This document shows positions 23,038 through 36,700 of a DNA stretch of 64,000 nucleotides, one piece after another. The position numbers and the translations under genes are program-made. The notes under the pieces are model-generated. The model was not told the DNA's origin. It did not search any database and saw only the letters and a list, made by a program, of their open reading frames with translations. Position 1 is the stretch's first letter, and every line of letters starts with the position of its first letter. The DNA is from Amphimedon queenslandica (taxonomy: Eukaryota; Porifera; Demospongiae; Haplosclerida; Niphatidae): contig NW_003546252.1 in assembly GCF_000090795.2 (NCBI RefSeq), positions 458,470 through 522,469 of the forward strand, read 5' to 3'.

Positions 23038-26000
23038 ATGGCTGATGAACAAGTGGAGGAGCTGGAAACAGATGTAGCTATCATCGGGGCAGGACCAGTA
23101 GGTCTTCACTTAGCTGCTGAGTTAGCATATAGGTAAGAATTCACATTCTACTTGTGGTAATGGAGTATGTATGCCATCTATCATAAAAAATAATCATTGC
23201 TATATTCACATGTATGTTTTTGAAAAATAACGCATACATTGCAGAGATGAAGTGATTTAGGCAGCAGGATTTTTGTTAGTTTACTGTAACTAACAGTTCC
23301 GTACATGTATCTATTTTCACTAAATTTAATAATTGGGATTGGTTTTAGTGTCATTAAAGGCGGATTTACAATATGACATTAGGCCAGCGTACCGTCAATT
23401 TTTAATCAAATGCGTGGGCAGTTTGACCTTTTGACGCATGCTTTCCACTGGAATAGAACCAGATTCTATTTCAGCGTCAACGTAACGTCAAGACTAGCGT
23501 AATATTGTAAATCCGCCTTAAGACTGTGCATACATGTACAATGTAACTTTGAGCAGTAGGAAAGTCTATGCAAAGTAGGCTTTGGTACTAAATCTAATCT
23601 AATCTTTTTAAATGCTTTTTATAGTCATTTTAATGTACATAGCAGGGTTTCCCACAAAGCATGCTCATGAGCTGACAAGCACTACAATACAGTATATTTG
23701 GAGCAAATTTTAAAATTCATAAAATCGCAATTTGATTGGAATCAGCTTAAAGTTGGTACATAGCATAAGGACATGTACATGTATTTGCATCAGAAAAAAT
23801 GATTTATTAAAATGGAAAATTCTTGTTTATTTTTGACAAAATTTTTGGCCGTAGACGAAAGGCTTTGGTGATTTGGTCGACAGCCCGATTTTCTAGCATA
23901 TTAAAAAATTCATTAAAAAATCTAATTTAGATTGGAATCAGTTCAGAGTTGATAAACAACATAAGGACATGTACACACGTATGTGTATCTGAAAAAAATT
24001 ATTAAAATGGAGCATTCTTACATTTTAATTTTGTCAAAATACCCTGTACTATTATACACATGTATAGTGTACATGGAGTACAGTGTCTTTGGCCCAATTT
24101 TGAGCACCATTGACAAAAAGCTGCATGAGCACCAGGGTAGGAAATAACAGTGCTCAAGTGTGCAAAATACAATGTAGCACCAATTTTTCCTAATGAGCAC
24201 CATTTTACTACAAAATATTCTACTTGGTGAGCCAATTGTGCACTAACTAAAGTCTATTAATAATTATTAATTATTGAAAACCCCACCCATAATAAAACAC
24301 GTGCATGTGCTGCAGCAATGACAATGGCTACTAATCTGTCTAGCTTATTAAATTATTAAAAATCAATAATAGTACTAGTGCTCTTAGCTCACCAAGAATG
24401 GGATATTTATAACAATTTGGTGCTCATTTTGCTCACTAAAAATAATTTCTTATTTCTGACCCTGATGAATACTATGAAAAAATCCTGTAGGAAGCCCGAG
24501 ACTTTGTATTATAAATGCACATTGTACATATTGTACATGTACATATACATGTAGTCTTTTGTCTATGCTGCAATAATGCTTTACCTATAGCTATCACTAA
24601 TAATTGATGAATCATGAAAGTATGTAATTCTGATCTTGTGTATGTGTATATTTTACGTGTTTTATGATTGGACTCACTTTCCTTTTCTTATTCACAGAGG
24701 CATCAAGTCTATAGTGATAGAGAAGAGGAATGGACCATCATCTTCAGCTAAGGCAGTGCTGGTAAACTCACGTACAATGGAGCACATTCATCGACTGGGA
24801 CTTGAGAAAACCTTTCAGCGTCATTCGTACCCTCGTCAACAACCAATGTCTATCACTGTAGGCTCTTATGTGCTCAAGGATAATGTTCTGTTTAGCAAGC
24901 AGTTTAGTTCATGGGGTGATGCTGTTGATGGTATCAATGATATGGAGATGCTGCTTGGATTCGATCGCACCCTAACCATCTCTCCATCTCTTTTGTGCCC
25001 TCAGTCCCAACAAGAGGCAATGCTGAAAAGCCATCTTGATACAAAGAAAGATGTTTGTAGTATATTGTGGGGTTTCATGGCTACCTCTATCACCCAAGAC
25101 AGTGATGGAGTCTCAGTTAAGATTGTCAATTCTAATGATTTTACCACTGAGAAGACGGTAAATGCTCTTTATGCAGTCGGTTGTGATGGGGGCAAGAGTT
25201 GGGTACGGAAGCAGATTGGTGTACATAATATTGGGAAATTTGTCGTCCGTCGTGCTGCTAGTATCACCTTTCGTTCACCCGAATTGACCCGATTGATAAT
25301 GGACAAGAAAAGAATGGGTCTCATTGTTGCCTTTAATTCAGTCTCACAGGGCATCTTTGTCACGCTTAATGATAAAGGAGACTTTGCTTTCCATCTAGTT
25401 CTCAAGCCAACAGAAAGTGATGAAGACATGAAGGAGCGTGTACGCAATGCAGAGCACTACATTAAGCATGCCATTAGTGATGAGATAGACGTGCCATTTA
25501 CACTAGTTGATGCACACGAGTATAAGATGCATGGCTTGATTGTATCAAAGTATCGTGAGGGGCGAGTCCTATTAGCTGGTGATGCTGCTCATCAATGGGT
25601 ACCTGCTGGAGGGCTGGGTCTAAATACTGGCTATCAAGACTCGGCCAATCTCGGTTGGAAACTTGCTGCTGTTATTAATGGTTGGGGTGGTCCACACATG
25701 CTTGATTCCTATGAGGTGGAGAGGAGGCCACAAGCCTACAAGACTTGCCGTTATGCTGTTGGAGCTGTAGAAGAAGTTACGGCTGGTGTTCCTAGCCTTA
25801 TATCAGTTTTGGAAGCTATACCACCAGCCCGCTGGCTTATTCGCTCTATTGCTGATTTTGGTGTCCGTAGTCAATTCCAAATTAACCATCACATTATACT
25901 GGGGTACCAATATGCCGACTCTAACATTGTTGTCCCGGAATTTGAGGACTCACCAAACAACACTGATATCATCAAACGAGTTACAGATGACGATACGTTT

Positions 26001-27602
26001 GTTCCCTCTTCTCTGCCAGGCTGCCGTGCTCCTCATGTTGTACTCCCAGAGTCTCCTACTATCCATGATCTTTTTGGCAGAGGGTTCCTATTGCTGGTTA
26101 TAGGAGGAGCTGAGACCGATTGCGAGAGTCTCCAAGAAGAGCTAAAGTCTCGTAAAGTCCCATTTGAAGTGCGTGTTTATCCTAAGCTTCCCGATCTACT
26201 CCAGTTTTACGATCGCAAGTATTACTTGATTCGTCCGGATGGTAATATAAGCTGGAGGTCTTTCTCTCAGCCCAGCTATCAAGAGGCTATGCACATTGCT
26301 ATGAAAGTCTGTGGGGACATACCATATCAGTCCTTTCCCAAACCAGCTCCATCTCCAAGGAATATAGGAGCTTTGGATTTTTTGACAGATGTGTTTTTGG
26401 GGATTTCTGCATTTCGTTTCTTGGAGCGGTACACGTCTCTCTCTACTAATGCACTGATTTTTACCGGAATAGGAGTTGCAACACTTTCCAGTGTACTCAG
26501 GAATAGCTTTCATTTCAAGAAAGCTCCTTACATTCAAGGGGTTTCCCGTCATCAAGCATGGGTTGCAACGAAATTTGGACCGCCAGAGCAATCCCTGCAA
26601 ATGGACCCATCTTTTGTTGGTTCTTTTGGCCCAAAGGATGTTCTCATTAGGGTAAAGGCAGCATCAGTGAATCGCATTGACCTTGGAATGAGATCAGGTT
26701 ATGGCGCTCCGCTATTCACCAAGTTTGCACTTGCTAGCAACAGGAAGGGCCTGTTCCCATTGATATTGGGTAGGGATTGCTCGGGAGAAGTTGTTGCAGT
26801 TGGTGATGAGGTGACAAGCTTCTCACCATGTGATGAGGTTTATGCTGCAGTCTCATTCAGCAGACAGGGAACACACTGCCAGTATGTTGCTGTGGATGAG
26901 AGCGACGTATCATTGAAGCCTGAGGGTGTTGATCATCGTGAAGCATCCTCTATCCCATGGGTTGCTGTCACTGTGTGGACTGCTCTTGTTAAGAAAGCTG
27001 GTCTCAACAAATACAATGCAAGGGGTAAGAGGGTCCTTGTTCATGGAGGTGCTGGTGGTGTCGGCTCTTTTGCTATTCAAATGTTAAAGTCCTGGGGAGC
27101 TGATGTCACTACTACATGTTCCACTGGTAACATCACGTTTGTACATTCCCTGGGAGCTGATGTTGCCATTGACTATACTAGTGGGGACTTCTCATCTTCA
27201 CTCCCACTGCGTTCATTTGATGTTGTACTGGACACAGTTGGAGCTGATTATGAAGGACTGTCCCTACCATTACTAAAAGCCTACTCTGATGCAAAGTATG
27301 TCTCTATTCGTAGTCCGTATGTCCGTTACATCACCAAGTACGGCTGCTTTTTGGGTACTCTAATCTATCAATGGAGCTATAGGTACAAGATATTAGTCAA
27401 TCGTTTGTTTGGTGGGCGTGCCTTCTATTATTCTATTGCTGAGTCAGATGGGAGCGTCTTAAATATTGTCAAAGACATGGTGGAGAAAGGTGAGATTCGT
27501 CCTATTCTTGGAGCAGTATATTCTAAAGATGAGATGATTGCAGCTCATGAGCACGTTGCCGGTGGACACACTCGCGGAAAAGTAGTCGTTGACTTTTCGT
27601 AA
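23038..27602 (+). CDS. FAD-dependent monooxygenase fused to RTN4IP1-like NADPH oxidoreductase
   Basis: Exons 23038-23132 and 24698-27602, with a 1,565-bp phase-2 intron, give 999 aa. Residues 1-590 form a PheA/TfdB-type (PF01494-like) flavin monooxygenase: DVAIIGAGPVGLHLAAEL (residues 12-29, FAD Rossmann), a DG motif (GCDGGKSW, near 192) and a GD motif (RVLLAGDAAHQW, near 321). A thioredoxin-like tail ending in YYLIRPDGNISWRSF follows. A hydrophobic stretch at about 595-635 may be a membrane anchor. Residues about 648-999 are a medium-chain dehydrogenase/reductase closest to RTN4IP1: FPLILGRDCSGEVVAVG, VLVHGGAGGVGSFAIQ (NADPH loop, near 812-827), and the C-terminal GHTRGKVVVDF. Both domains lie in one uninterrupted 2.9-kb exon, so the fusion is not a gene-model artefact. 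RTN4IP1 is a mitochondrial oxidoreductase linked to coenzyme Q synthesis. No clear mitochondrial presequence is seen here. A coupled hydroxylation/reduction of a quinone or phenol is inference. Confidence 0.92.
23354..23521. mobile_element. 168-bp inverted-repeat element flanked by TTAA
   Basis: It begins TTAAAGGCGGATTTACAATA and ends with the inverse TATTGTAAATCCGCCTTAA, giving a terminal repeat of about 20 bases with TTAA on both sides. The interior carries CpG-containing TGACGC/GCGTCA half-sites. It lies in intron 1 of the fusion gene. Confidence 0.8.
23643..24499. mobile_element. CAGGGTTTCC-family repeat, long copy
   Basis: It starts CAGGGTTTCCCACAAAGCAT and ends CCTGTAGGAAGCCCGAG, a decayed inverted end. 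An internal module (ATTGGAATCAG, then ACATAAGGACATGTAC and TGAAAAAAATTATTAAAATG) occurs twice, explaining the greater length compared with the 437-bp copy at 28252. It lies in intron 1 of the fusion gene. Confidence 0.65.
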
Positions 27603-27783
27603 AAATGACCAAACTAATGCTTAGGAATATTAAGATTATAATAATAGTAGCAATTATTTTATTTTTGCTAGTGAAGAATTTAAATTGTATTTTTTTGCAA
27701 AAAAATAATTAAATTTTTGATTTGAGCCACGCCTTTTTTGTTCCGGATATTACTCAGGATATTTGATACTCGTGAACTTAAAA
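27603..27783. other. Short same-strand spacer upstream of PGK
   Basis: Spacer of 181 bases between the stop of the FAD fusion and the ATG of phosphoglycerate kinase. It must hold both the 3' end of the former and the PGK promoter. No canonical TATA box is obvious. Confidence 0.5.
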
Positions 27784-30700
27784 ATGGCTGCATTTCAGAA
27801 GCTAAGTGTGGACGAGATAGACGTCAAAGGCAAGAGAGTTCTCGTGAGGTAAGCAAATAAAGCAATGATTATTAGCTCTGTCTACCAACAGGGTTGATTT
27901 TAATGTTCCTTTGGACGGCAAGACAGTGACAAGCAACCAGAGGTAGGCCCTTCCTCAGTCTTGTTATGAATTTTTATAATTTCACTCATTTAGGATAGTA
28001 GCAGCTCTGCCTACTATTAAGTATTTGTTGGATAATGGAGCACGTAGTGTTGTGGCAATGAGCCACTTGGGTAGACCTGATGGACGTAAAGTTGATAAAT
28101 ATTCACTTGCACCAGTTGCTACTGAATTCCAGCGACTCCTGGGAAGGTAAGATTATGAGCTGAGGAAGAATTATGTCAATAAAAAGATAATCATTAACAT
28201 TAAAGGGTGTGGCTGAATACATGTACATGGACAGCAGCTTTTTATGATACACAGGGTTTCCTACAGGATTTTGGCATAGTGTTATGCAGTTTCTTGTTGG
28301 TGGATTCTATGACCAGGCCTGTACTGCTTATAGACTGGGCATTTTGACAAAAAATACAAAGAGAGAATTCTCCATTTTTATAATTTTTTTTTCTGAAAAA
28401 AACTTGTTCTTTTGTTGTGCAGAAAAATTTAGCTGAATCAAATAAAAATTGGATTTTTATAAACTTTTAAATTTGCTCCAAAATTGGCCAATAACCAAAG
28501 GTTGTAAACCTGTGGTTTTTGACCAAATTTTGTCAGAAATGGCCAGGGGAGAATTCTCTATCTTTATAATTTTTTCTGATGCATATACATACACATGTCC
28601 TTATGTTGTGTATCAACTTTGAGCTGATTCCTATCAAATTTGGATTTTTCATGAAGCATTCACTTAGCATGCTTTGTAGGAAACCCTGATACCGTATAGG
28701 GGTTTTATTTTGTTGGTATAAAATTTCGCGAATTTGTCCAGATTTACCATTTGTTGGTATAAAGTTTTGCGAATCTACCTTCTGCAGCCATTTTTCCTAG
28801 TGTACCACACCTCTTTTATGGAATTTAATTTCGCAAATTTAATGAAAACGCGAAATTCGCGAAATTTATTTCCAATGAAATATAACCCCATATACGGTAG
28901 TACACCGATAGTACAGACATTGCGGTTCTCATGACACATGTTTGCTCTGGTTACAACTTCTAGTGCATCACGATAGACTACAATGCCTCCTTTGTACTTT
29001 TCTTTGTTACATTCTTCCTCATTCATTGGATCAATCATCAACTTGCAAGGCAATAATATTATGTGGTATAGATAGGAATGTAATGCATAGTTTCGTTTAT
29101 TATACATGTATGTATCACAACAAGAAGCATAAGAATATCCTAACAAAAATAGTCCAAATAAACATTGCTATATTGCTTCTTCATAAACTTTTTATATAAG
29201 ACCAGTTCGTTGCTTGTTGTACCCAAAGCAAATCAATGGGCACTTTACCAGAGATATCAATCTTTGCACATCCTCCTTGATTATTCACACCAAACCCATT
29301 GCATTCCACTCCATTGGTCCAGGATTTGTAAGGTAGGGCATATACCAGCACCTCTATTATACCTTGGCTTGCAACAGGCACATGTATGTGGTGGCCATCA
29401 TGCACTGGTAGCAGTATAGGCCAATGTCATCAAACTATGGCCCACAAAAATAATTACAATATCCCCAGAAAGCAGTGGCAACTCCCTTGTAGTTTTTATT
29501 GCATTTAGGATGGCACAGATCATCATCATAATCCTCATCTTCAATCTTCATCACATCAATCCTTTGCACATGTGCTTGTTGCTATGTAATGGAAAATCTG
29601 CACTAGCAAGAAGTGAACATTTCTTATATCATAGTCCAAGGTAGTTCTCCTATTTATCAGCACAGCCAATAGGCACTGGGCCAACCTTTATTCCTCATGC
29701 TTTGCGAACTAGAAAAAAATTAATTTACAATATGCAGCACACTTGGAAGAGTCTTAATTACTATCAACACAGCCAAGCTTGATTAGTAAGTAGTAACTAC
29801 GAACTTCGGTTCCATTAGCTTCAACTTTAACATTATCCAAAATACCTTTAAGAAGATGAAGACTGACTCTTAATTCAACAGAAATAGAAAGCATATTTTC
29901 ATAATTATCAGGGACAAGTGCTATGCCTAGTGGTGGTGACATTGCTTTAATCATGTTCATAACTTCATTTCTGTTTCCAAAAAACACATCAATATAGCTT
30001 TATACCTGTAATGATCATCTGATATGACCATGATTTTGAATGTATATTGTACTTGCCATTGTTACGTTCATGCTATCCATAAGTGTGTTTGTAGGATTAA
30101 TAGCCAACACAGCAAAACCATAATAAAGAAACAATCCTGACCTCTTTGATAAGCAATGAACCAATGTGCAGGAAAACTAAGTTGCTGAATGATACTGAGT
30201 GAAATAAAATGGAAAAGTGATAGAGTTAATTGCATCCAGTCCTCCTAGATATTCACCACAATTTCTTAACACTAGCCTTTGGAGAGTGAGATTTAAAAGA
30301 GAGTTTACTGTTAGGTTGTGTGTTGGAGCCATTACAGTAAATGATAGCTGGTAGTGATGAATCACTAGTGAGTGTCAATGGTATTTCTTTTATGCTTTCA
30401 AATAATTATTCTACTCATAGTGAAACTAGAATTGCTTACTATTTTTACCTAATTTGGTGATGAAATCATGCATAAACAAACATTGCAAGTGAAAGCTAAA
30501 GTTTGTGCTTGCTAGGCATAGATAACTTGGTATAGATGAAAACAGACTGTATACTATATTGATTGATGAAGTTTCAATAATTATTTAGAAAAAAGTTGCA
30601 TGAAAAGACAAGCACCAAAAATTATCAAAATAGTCCTAACAAAAAGTCCTATATTGCTTCTTCATGCACTTATTATATTAGGCCAGTGCACTACTTGTTG

Positions 30701-33700
30701 CATCCAAGATCAATGGGTGCTTTATCAGAGAGATCAACCTTTGGACATCCTCCTTCATTATTCACATTAAACCCATTGCATCCCGCTCCATTGGTCCAGG
30801 GTTGGTAAGGGAGGAGCCCAGCACCTCTGCCATACGATGGCTTGGAACAGGCATGTGGTGGCCACCACCGGTAGCAGTATAGGCCCATGTCAGTGTATGC
30901 TGATCCACAGAAATGGCTGCAATATCCCCAGCAAAGGTGGGCAACTCCGATGTAGTAATCCTTGCATTTAGGATAGCAGAGACCAGCATCATATTCCTGA
31001 CCTGAAGTGCATCCATTTCTTGCACATGTGCTTATTGCTGTGCGCAAAGGGAAATGCTCATTAGCAACAAGTGAACATTTTTTAAAGCACATTCCCCCAA
31101 ACAGCTCCTCATCATCAGCACAACCAATAGTATAATCACTAAACTTTGTTCCACATGCCTTGTTAACTACAAAAGGAGTTAAACAGTACAAACTCTAGTT
31201 GCAAAAGTCTTACCTTCAACACAGCCTCCCTTATTTCCTTTATAGTAAACACAAAGATAGTTTCCTTCAACAGTAAGTGTAAAATCATTCAAAGTACCTT
31301 TAAATTGTAAGGATGGATTTTTAATTCAATAGAAACAAAAATACTTTTTTGTAAATGCACTCTCCCTTCTGGTGGCAAAGTCTCATTGTTCATGTTTGTT
31401 ACTTTGTTTCTGTTCCTAAGGTCACATGAATAATGTACAATAGTATGCACACAATACATTATACCTGTAATCATCACGGTTGTAAGACTTTGTGCCTATC
31501 ATAGAAATAACATACAATGAATATACATTAACACATACAGCTATTGACATACTTGGCATAGCCAGAACACAAACACTGAGAGTCATAAAAAAGAATACAA
31601 GAGTCTTCATCGTAATTTTTTTCTTAATTGTAACTTGCTCACTGCATCAAAAGGAACCTCTTTATATAGCCTGCTGAATTTGAAGCATGCATCATGCAGC
31701 TCTTGTTACAAGCACGTGCGAAAATGCCTTAATGTTTGACATGTGTGCCTGGTATTATTTACAACTTAGTACACCTAATAGTACAGCTACCCAAAATATT
31801 GGTATTAGACATTAATTATGGCTCTCGTGGTGCCACATGTTTGTCCTGGCTGCATACTATTATTTACAACTTCTAGTGCATCACAATAGACTACTGACCT
31901 AACAATGCCCCAATTGTACTTTTCTTTGTTTCATTCTTCCTCATTCATTGAATCAGTCATCAACTTGCAAGGCATAGATTATGTGGCATAGATAGAAATG
32001 TAATGTATAATTGTATTTATTAAAGTTTATTATACATGTATGTATGACAACAAGATAAGCATAAAAAAATATCCTAACATGTACAAAAATAGTCTAAACA
32101 AAATATTCCTATTCTGCTTCTTATGCACTTATTATATTAGGCCAGTTCATTGCTTGTTGCATCCAAGATGAATGGGCACTTTACCAGAGATGTCAATCTT
32201 TGCACATCCTCCTTGATTATTCACATCCAACCCATTGCATCCCAATCCATTATTAGTCTAGGGTTTGCAAGGTTGGGTACAAGCACTTCTATCATATCTT
32301 GGCTTGTAATAGCTCTTTGGTGGCCACTACTGGTAACAGTATAGGACCACTCTGGTCCACAGAAATAGCTACAATATCCCTAGCAAATGGTGGCAACTCC
32401 CATGCAGTTTTTTTGCATTCAGACCAGCATCATATTCCTCATCGTCATCACATCCATCCTTTGAACATGTGTTTGTTGCTGTGCGTAATGGAAAACCTGC
32501 ACTAGCAAGAAGTGAACATTTTTATAGCATAATTCAAGATACATGTAGTTCTCCTCCTGGACCAACCTTTATTTCACATGCTTTGTGAAATAAAGGTTAT
32601 GACAATAAGAAGCATCTAAAATAGTCCTAACAAAAATTCCTATAATGCTCCTTCAAGCACTAGTTATATTAGACCAGTCCAAAAAAATTGTTGCTTGTTG
32701 CATTCAAGATGAGAACCTTACCAGAGATGTCACATCTTGCTTGATTATTCATACCAAACCCATAGCATCCTAATCCATGCATGTAGGGTTTATACAGTAG
32801 GGTACCATCACCTCTATTTTACTTTGGCTTATAACAGCTTTTTGGTGGCCACCATACATAGCAGTGTAGGCCCATGTCAGTGTACTTTGATTGACAGAAT
32901 TAGCTACAATAGCCCCAGGAAAATGTGGCAACTCTGATCTAATTTTTGTTAGCACAGACCAACATCATATCCTCATCTTTACATGATGACATCGCAATGC
33001 CACCATGTGTTTGTTGCTGTGTGTAATGGAAAATCTGCACTAGCAAGAAGTGAACATTTTTTATAGCATAATCCAAGATAGCTCTCCTTATCAATCATCA
33101 GCACAACCAATAGTTACTGGACTAACATTTATTGCACATGCTTTGTAAACTAGAAAAATTCGAGTTAATTTACAATATGCAGTACTATTGCAAGAGTCTT
33201 AATTACTATAAACACAGCCAAGCTTGACTAATGAGTAGTAAACACAAGTTTCAGTTCCATTAATTTTAACTTTAATTAATGCTATCCAAAGTACCTTTAA
33301 GAAGATGAAGACTGATTCTTAATTCAACAGAAGTAGAAAGCATACTTTTATATTTATCAGAGACAAGTGCTGTGCCTTGTGGTGGTGACATTGATTTGAT
33401 TGTGTTCATAACTTCATTTCTGTTTCTAAAAGACACATCAACAGCTTTGCGTCTATTATAGCTTTACCTATAATGATCATGGTTGTAAGACTTTGTGCCT
33501 ATTATAGAAATAACATACAATGAACATACATTAATATACAATGTATAATGTAATTATTCATATTCTTTGTCATTTGAAGCTCTATAAGTCTATTATCATC
33601 AACTACAGCATGCATATTGTAATTTGTTATCAATGATTCCAATTAAAATAGCCTTTATTGTACATGTGAGTCACTGAATAATAAAAATGTTTACTTTTGC

Positions 33701-36700
33701 CATAGGAATGTGACATTTCTCTCAGATTGTGTTGGACCTGAAGTGGAAGCTGCTTGCTCACAACCAGAAACAGGTAATTCAATGTACACAGCTACACGTA
33801 CATGTGTATGTATGTACTGTTCACCCAACAATTATAATTGCATGTTAATTTGCTTGTATGCTGTAGGTTCAGTATTCCTATTGGAGAACCTGAGGTTTCA
33901 TCTTGAAGAGGAAGGGAAAGGTCTTGACAGTGAGGGAAAGAAAGTGAGTGACAGTAACTAGTGTAGGTTATGCACACTAGGGAACTAGTGCAGTGATGTA
34001 CATGTATGTGTACCTGATTAGATGTAACATTAAGGTAGTTAATTACATACTGTGTTTCCTCAAATAAATGACATTGAACCTTGAAAAAATATTGAAAAAT
34101 AAAATAAAAGGAGCCAACAGCTGGATTTGAACTGTGGACCTCACACAAGTGAGTTCAGGAAGCTTAAAGAGGTATCTACAAGTCATCTATGTCACTGTAA
34201 GGCTAGATTTACGTATTTATACTTCCATTTTATTGCTAACCTGACGTTTATTTGTACCCGGCTTTTATTTGAGGATATACATGTGCAAGTATGTTTTAGT
34301 AATTAATGTCCCTCTTACAATATGTACCATTTTTAATTTGAAATAAGACAGATGCTCTGGCCACTTACTGCAATATGTAATACCGATGTACATGTACTCT
34401 ATTGTATGCATGTCTTATATAATCTTTAGTGAATGAGTGAGAGTATTTTTGCAATCAAGAAAGGCTGTACATGTGTGTTCAAAGCCATTTTAAAGCATTA
34501 CTTGTGTCTGTGACCATATTTGTGACCCAGGTTCATGCCCACTAGTGACAAAAATGATGTAAGTGTTTCTGTTAAAATTTACAAATTTTCTACTCTTAAT
34601 GATATTTTGTAATCTATAATAGTTCGTTGATATTTTAGTGAGATCCTATAATTTCTACAATAAAAAAAGTTTTTAGTTTATATCTCTGCCAATTTGTATA
34701 TTTTCCTTTTGCAACTGGAAATCTTTTGTATTTATTCTATCTGTGTGTGTAGAATTAAAGTTAATTAATCTACATGTATGATCTATTGATTGTCATTTTA
34801 AGTAAATCCTCTCATAATTGTTTAGGTTAAAGCTAGCCAGGAAAACGTTGATGCTTTTCGAGCCTCATTAATGAAATTAGGTGATGTTTATGTTAACGAT
34901 GCATTTGGAACTGCACACAGAGCTCATAGGTAAAGAGTTTATTTTGGATGTACACGTAATTGATTGCATACATATACATGTACATGTACATTATACATGT
35001 ACATACAATGTATGCATGTAGACTGATCTATAGAGCTCACACTAATTAACAAGCCAGTGGGGTTTGGGTATTATTGTGTGTAGTTAATAATTGTTAATCA
35101 TTTATCATTGCTTTTTATATGTACTTGTACTGTATGTTCTTTTATTCAGCCCTTTGTTTGGTGCATGCATGTAGTTTAATGGTGCTGATTACATGTATCA
35201 TATTTGTAACTTTGAAACATAATAGGGTATTATTAGATCTTTTGTTTGTATTATATTATTTTCTAGTTCAATGGTTGGTATTAAGTTTCCTGTAAGAGCT
35301 GCTGGATTCCTTATGAAGAAGGAGTTGGAATACTTTGGAAAAGCTCTTGGGAATCCTAAGAAACCATTTCTGGCAATTCTAGGAGGGTAAGGAGCGGATT
35401 TTGTATTCATTAGCATCTGCTCTTTTTTCTCCCTCTCCCCTCCCCTCTTTCTCCTCCCTTCTCTCTCTCTCTTTAGTGCTAAAGTTCATGACAAGATACA
35501 GCTCATTAATAATCTTCTTGATAAAGTTGATATCATGATTATTGGTGGAGGAATGACTTACACTTTCCTGAAAAAGTTGAATGGAATGGAGGTGAGGGAG
35601 AGAGTGATGTACACATGTACATGTGTATAATGTACATGTATGTACATGTCAGTTAAGGACTGTACATGTACATGTACATGTACCATGTGATGCAAATTTA
35701 CAGTTACAATGTATGTAGATCTACATTATAGATACTTTTATTAATGATAAAAATATTTTAATAGGCAATCTTAATGCATGCATTGATTGTTATTTTTGGC
35801 AGTACACGTTTTTAATCATTTATGTTGAGATACTTATGGTTTAGTATTTTTGATGTGGTTATTTATGATTCATCTATTATTGATACAGATTGGCGATTCG
35901 TTATTTGATCAAGATGGTTCCAATATTGTTGATGACGTCATGAGTAAAGCAAAGGCTAAAGGTGTTAAGATGGTCTTTCCTGTTGATTTTGTGACGGCAG
36001 ACAAGTTTGACAAAGATGCTAACGTAAGTATTGGTACATCTTTTTATATGTACATGTACATGTACATGTATACACATGTATTATATCAAGCAATGAAATA
36101 GGCAGGTAATTATTAGCTCTCATGTTATATTTCTCTTAACTGGACAGGTATTGTAGAAGTGAGGGGTTTCTCTAATAATTTTTTGCTTAAAAATTGAAAT
36201 GCATGGTGTACATGTGAAGTGTATAAAATACTTACCAGTGTTTATAATAAAATTTTTAATATGTAAAGTCAAAATGTCTTTCAATACAAAAATTGATCAG
36301 ACATTTAAAAAATGACCTAACAATCAGTTAAGTTACATATAATGTAAGAAAAATTACTACTCTCCCCTCTTGGCTATAACTTCATTTATTATTTTCTTCT
36401 CCCTAGAGTTACAATGTATGGCATTGATTTACTTGTGCCTCCCAGGGTTGAAATTCTGTGTGATATACTATTTCACACTATGCATATATGTACTATACAT
36501 GTACATGTACAATGTACATGTAGTTTTTTTATTGAGTCGTTGAGCTGGTACATGTACAGGTATGTACATTAATTCTCATTTTGCTATCTGGTGGCTGGTG
36601 CATCAATTAAAACACTGCATGATAAGTTGTGACTACATGTATGTACATTTACATGTTACTATACAGTAAAAAGTACATGTTATATTTTATTTTGTCCAAT

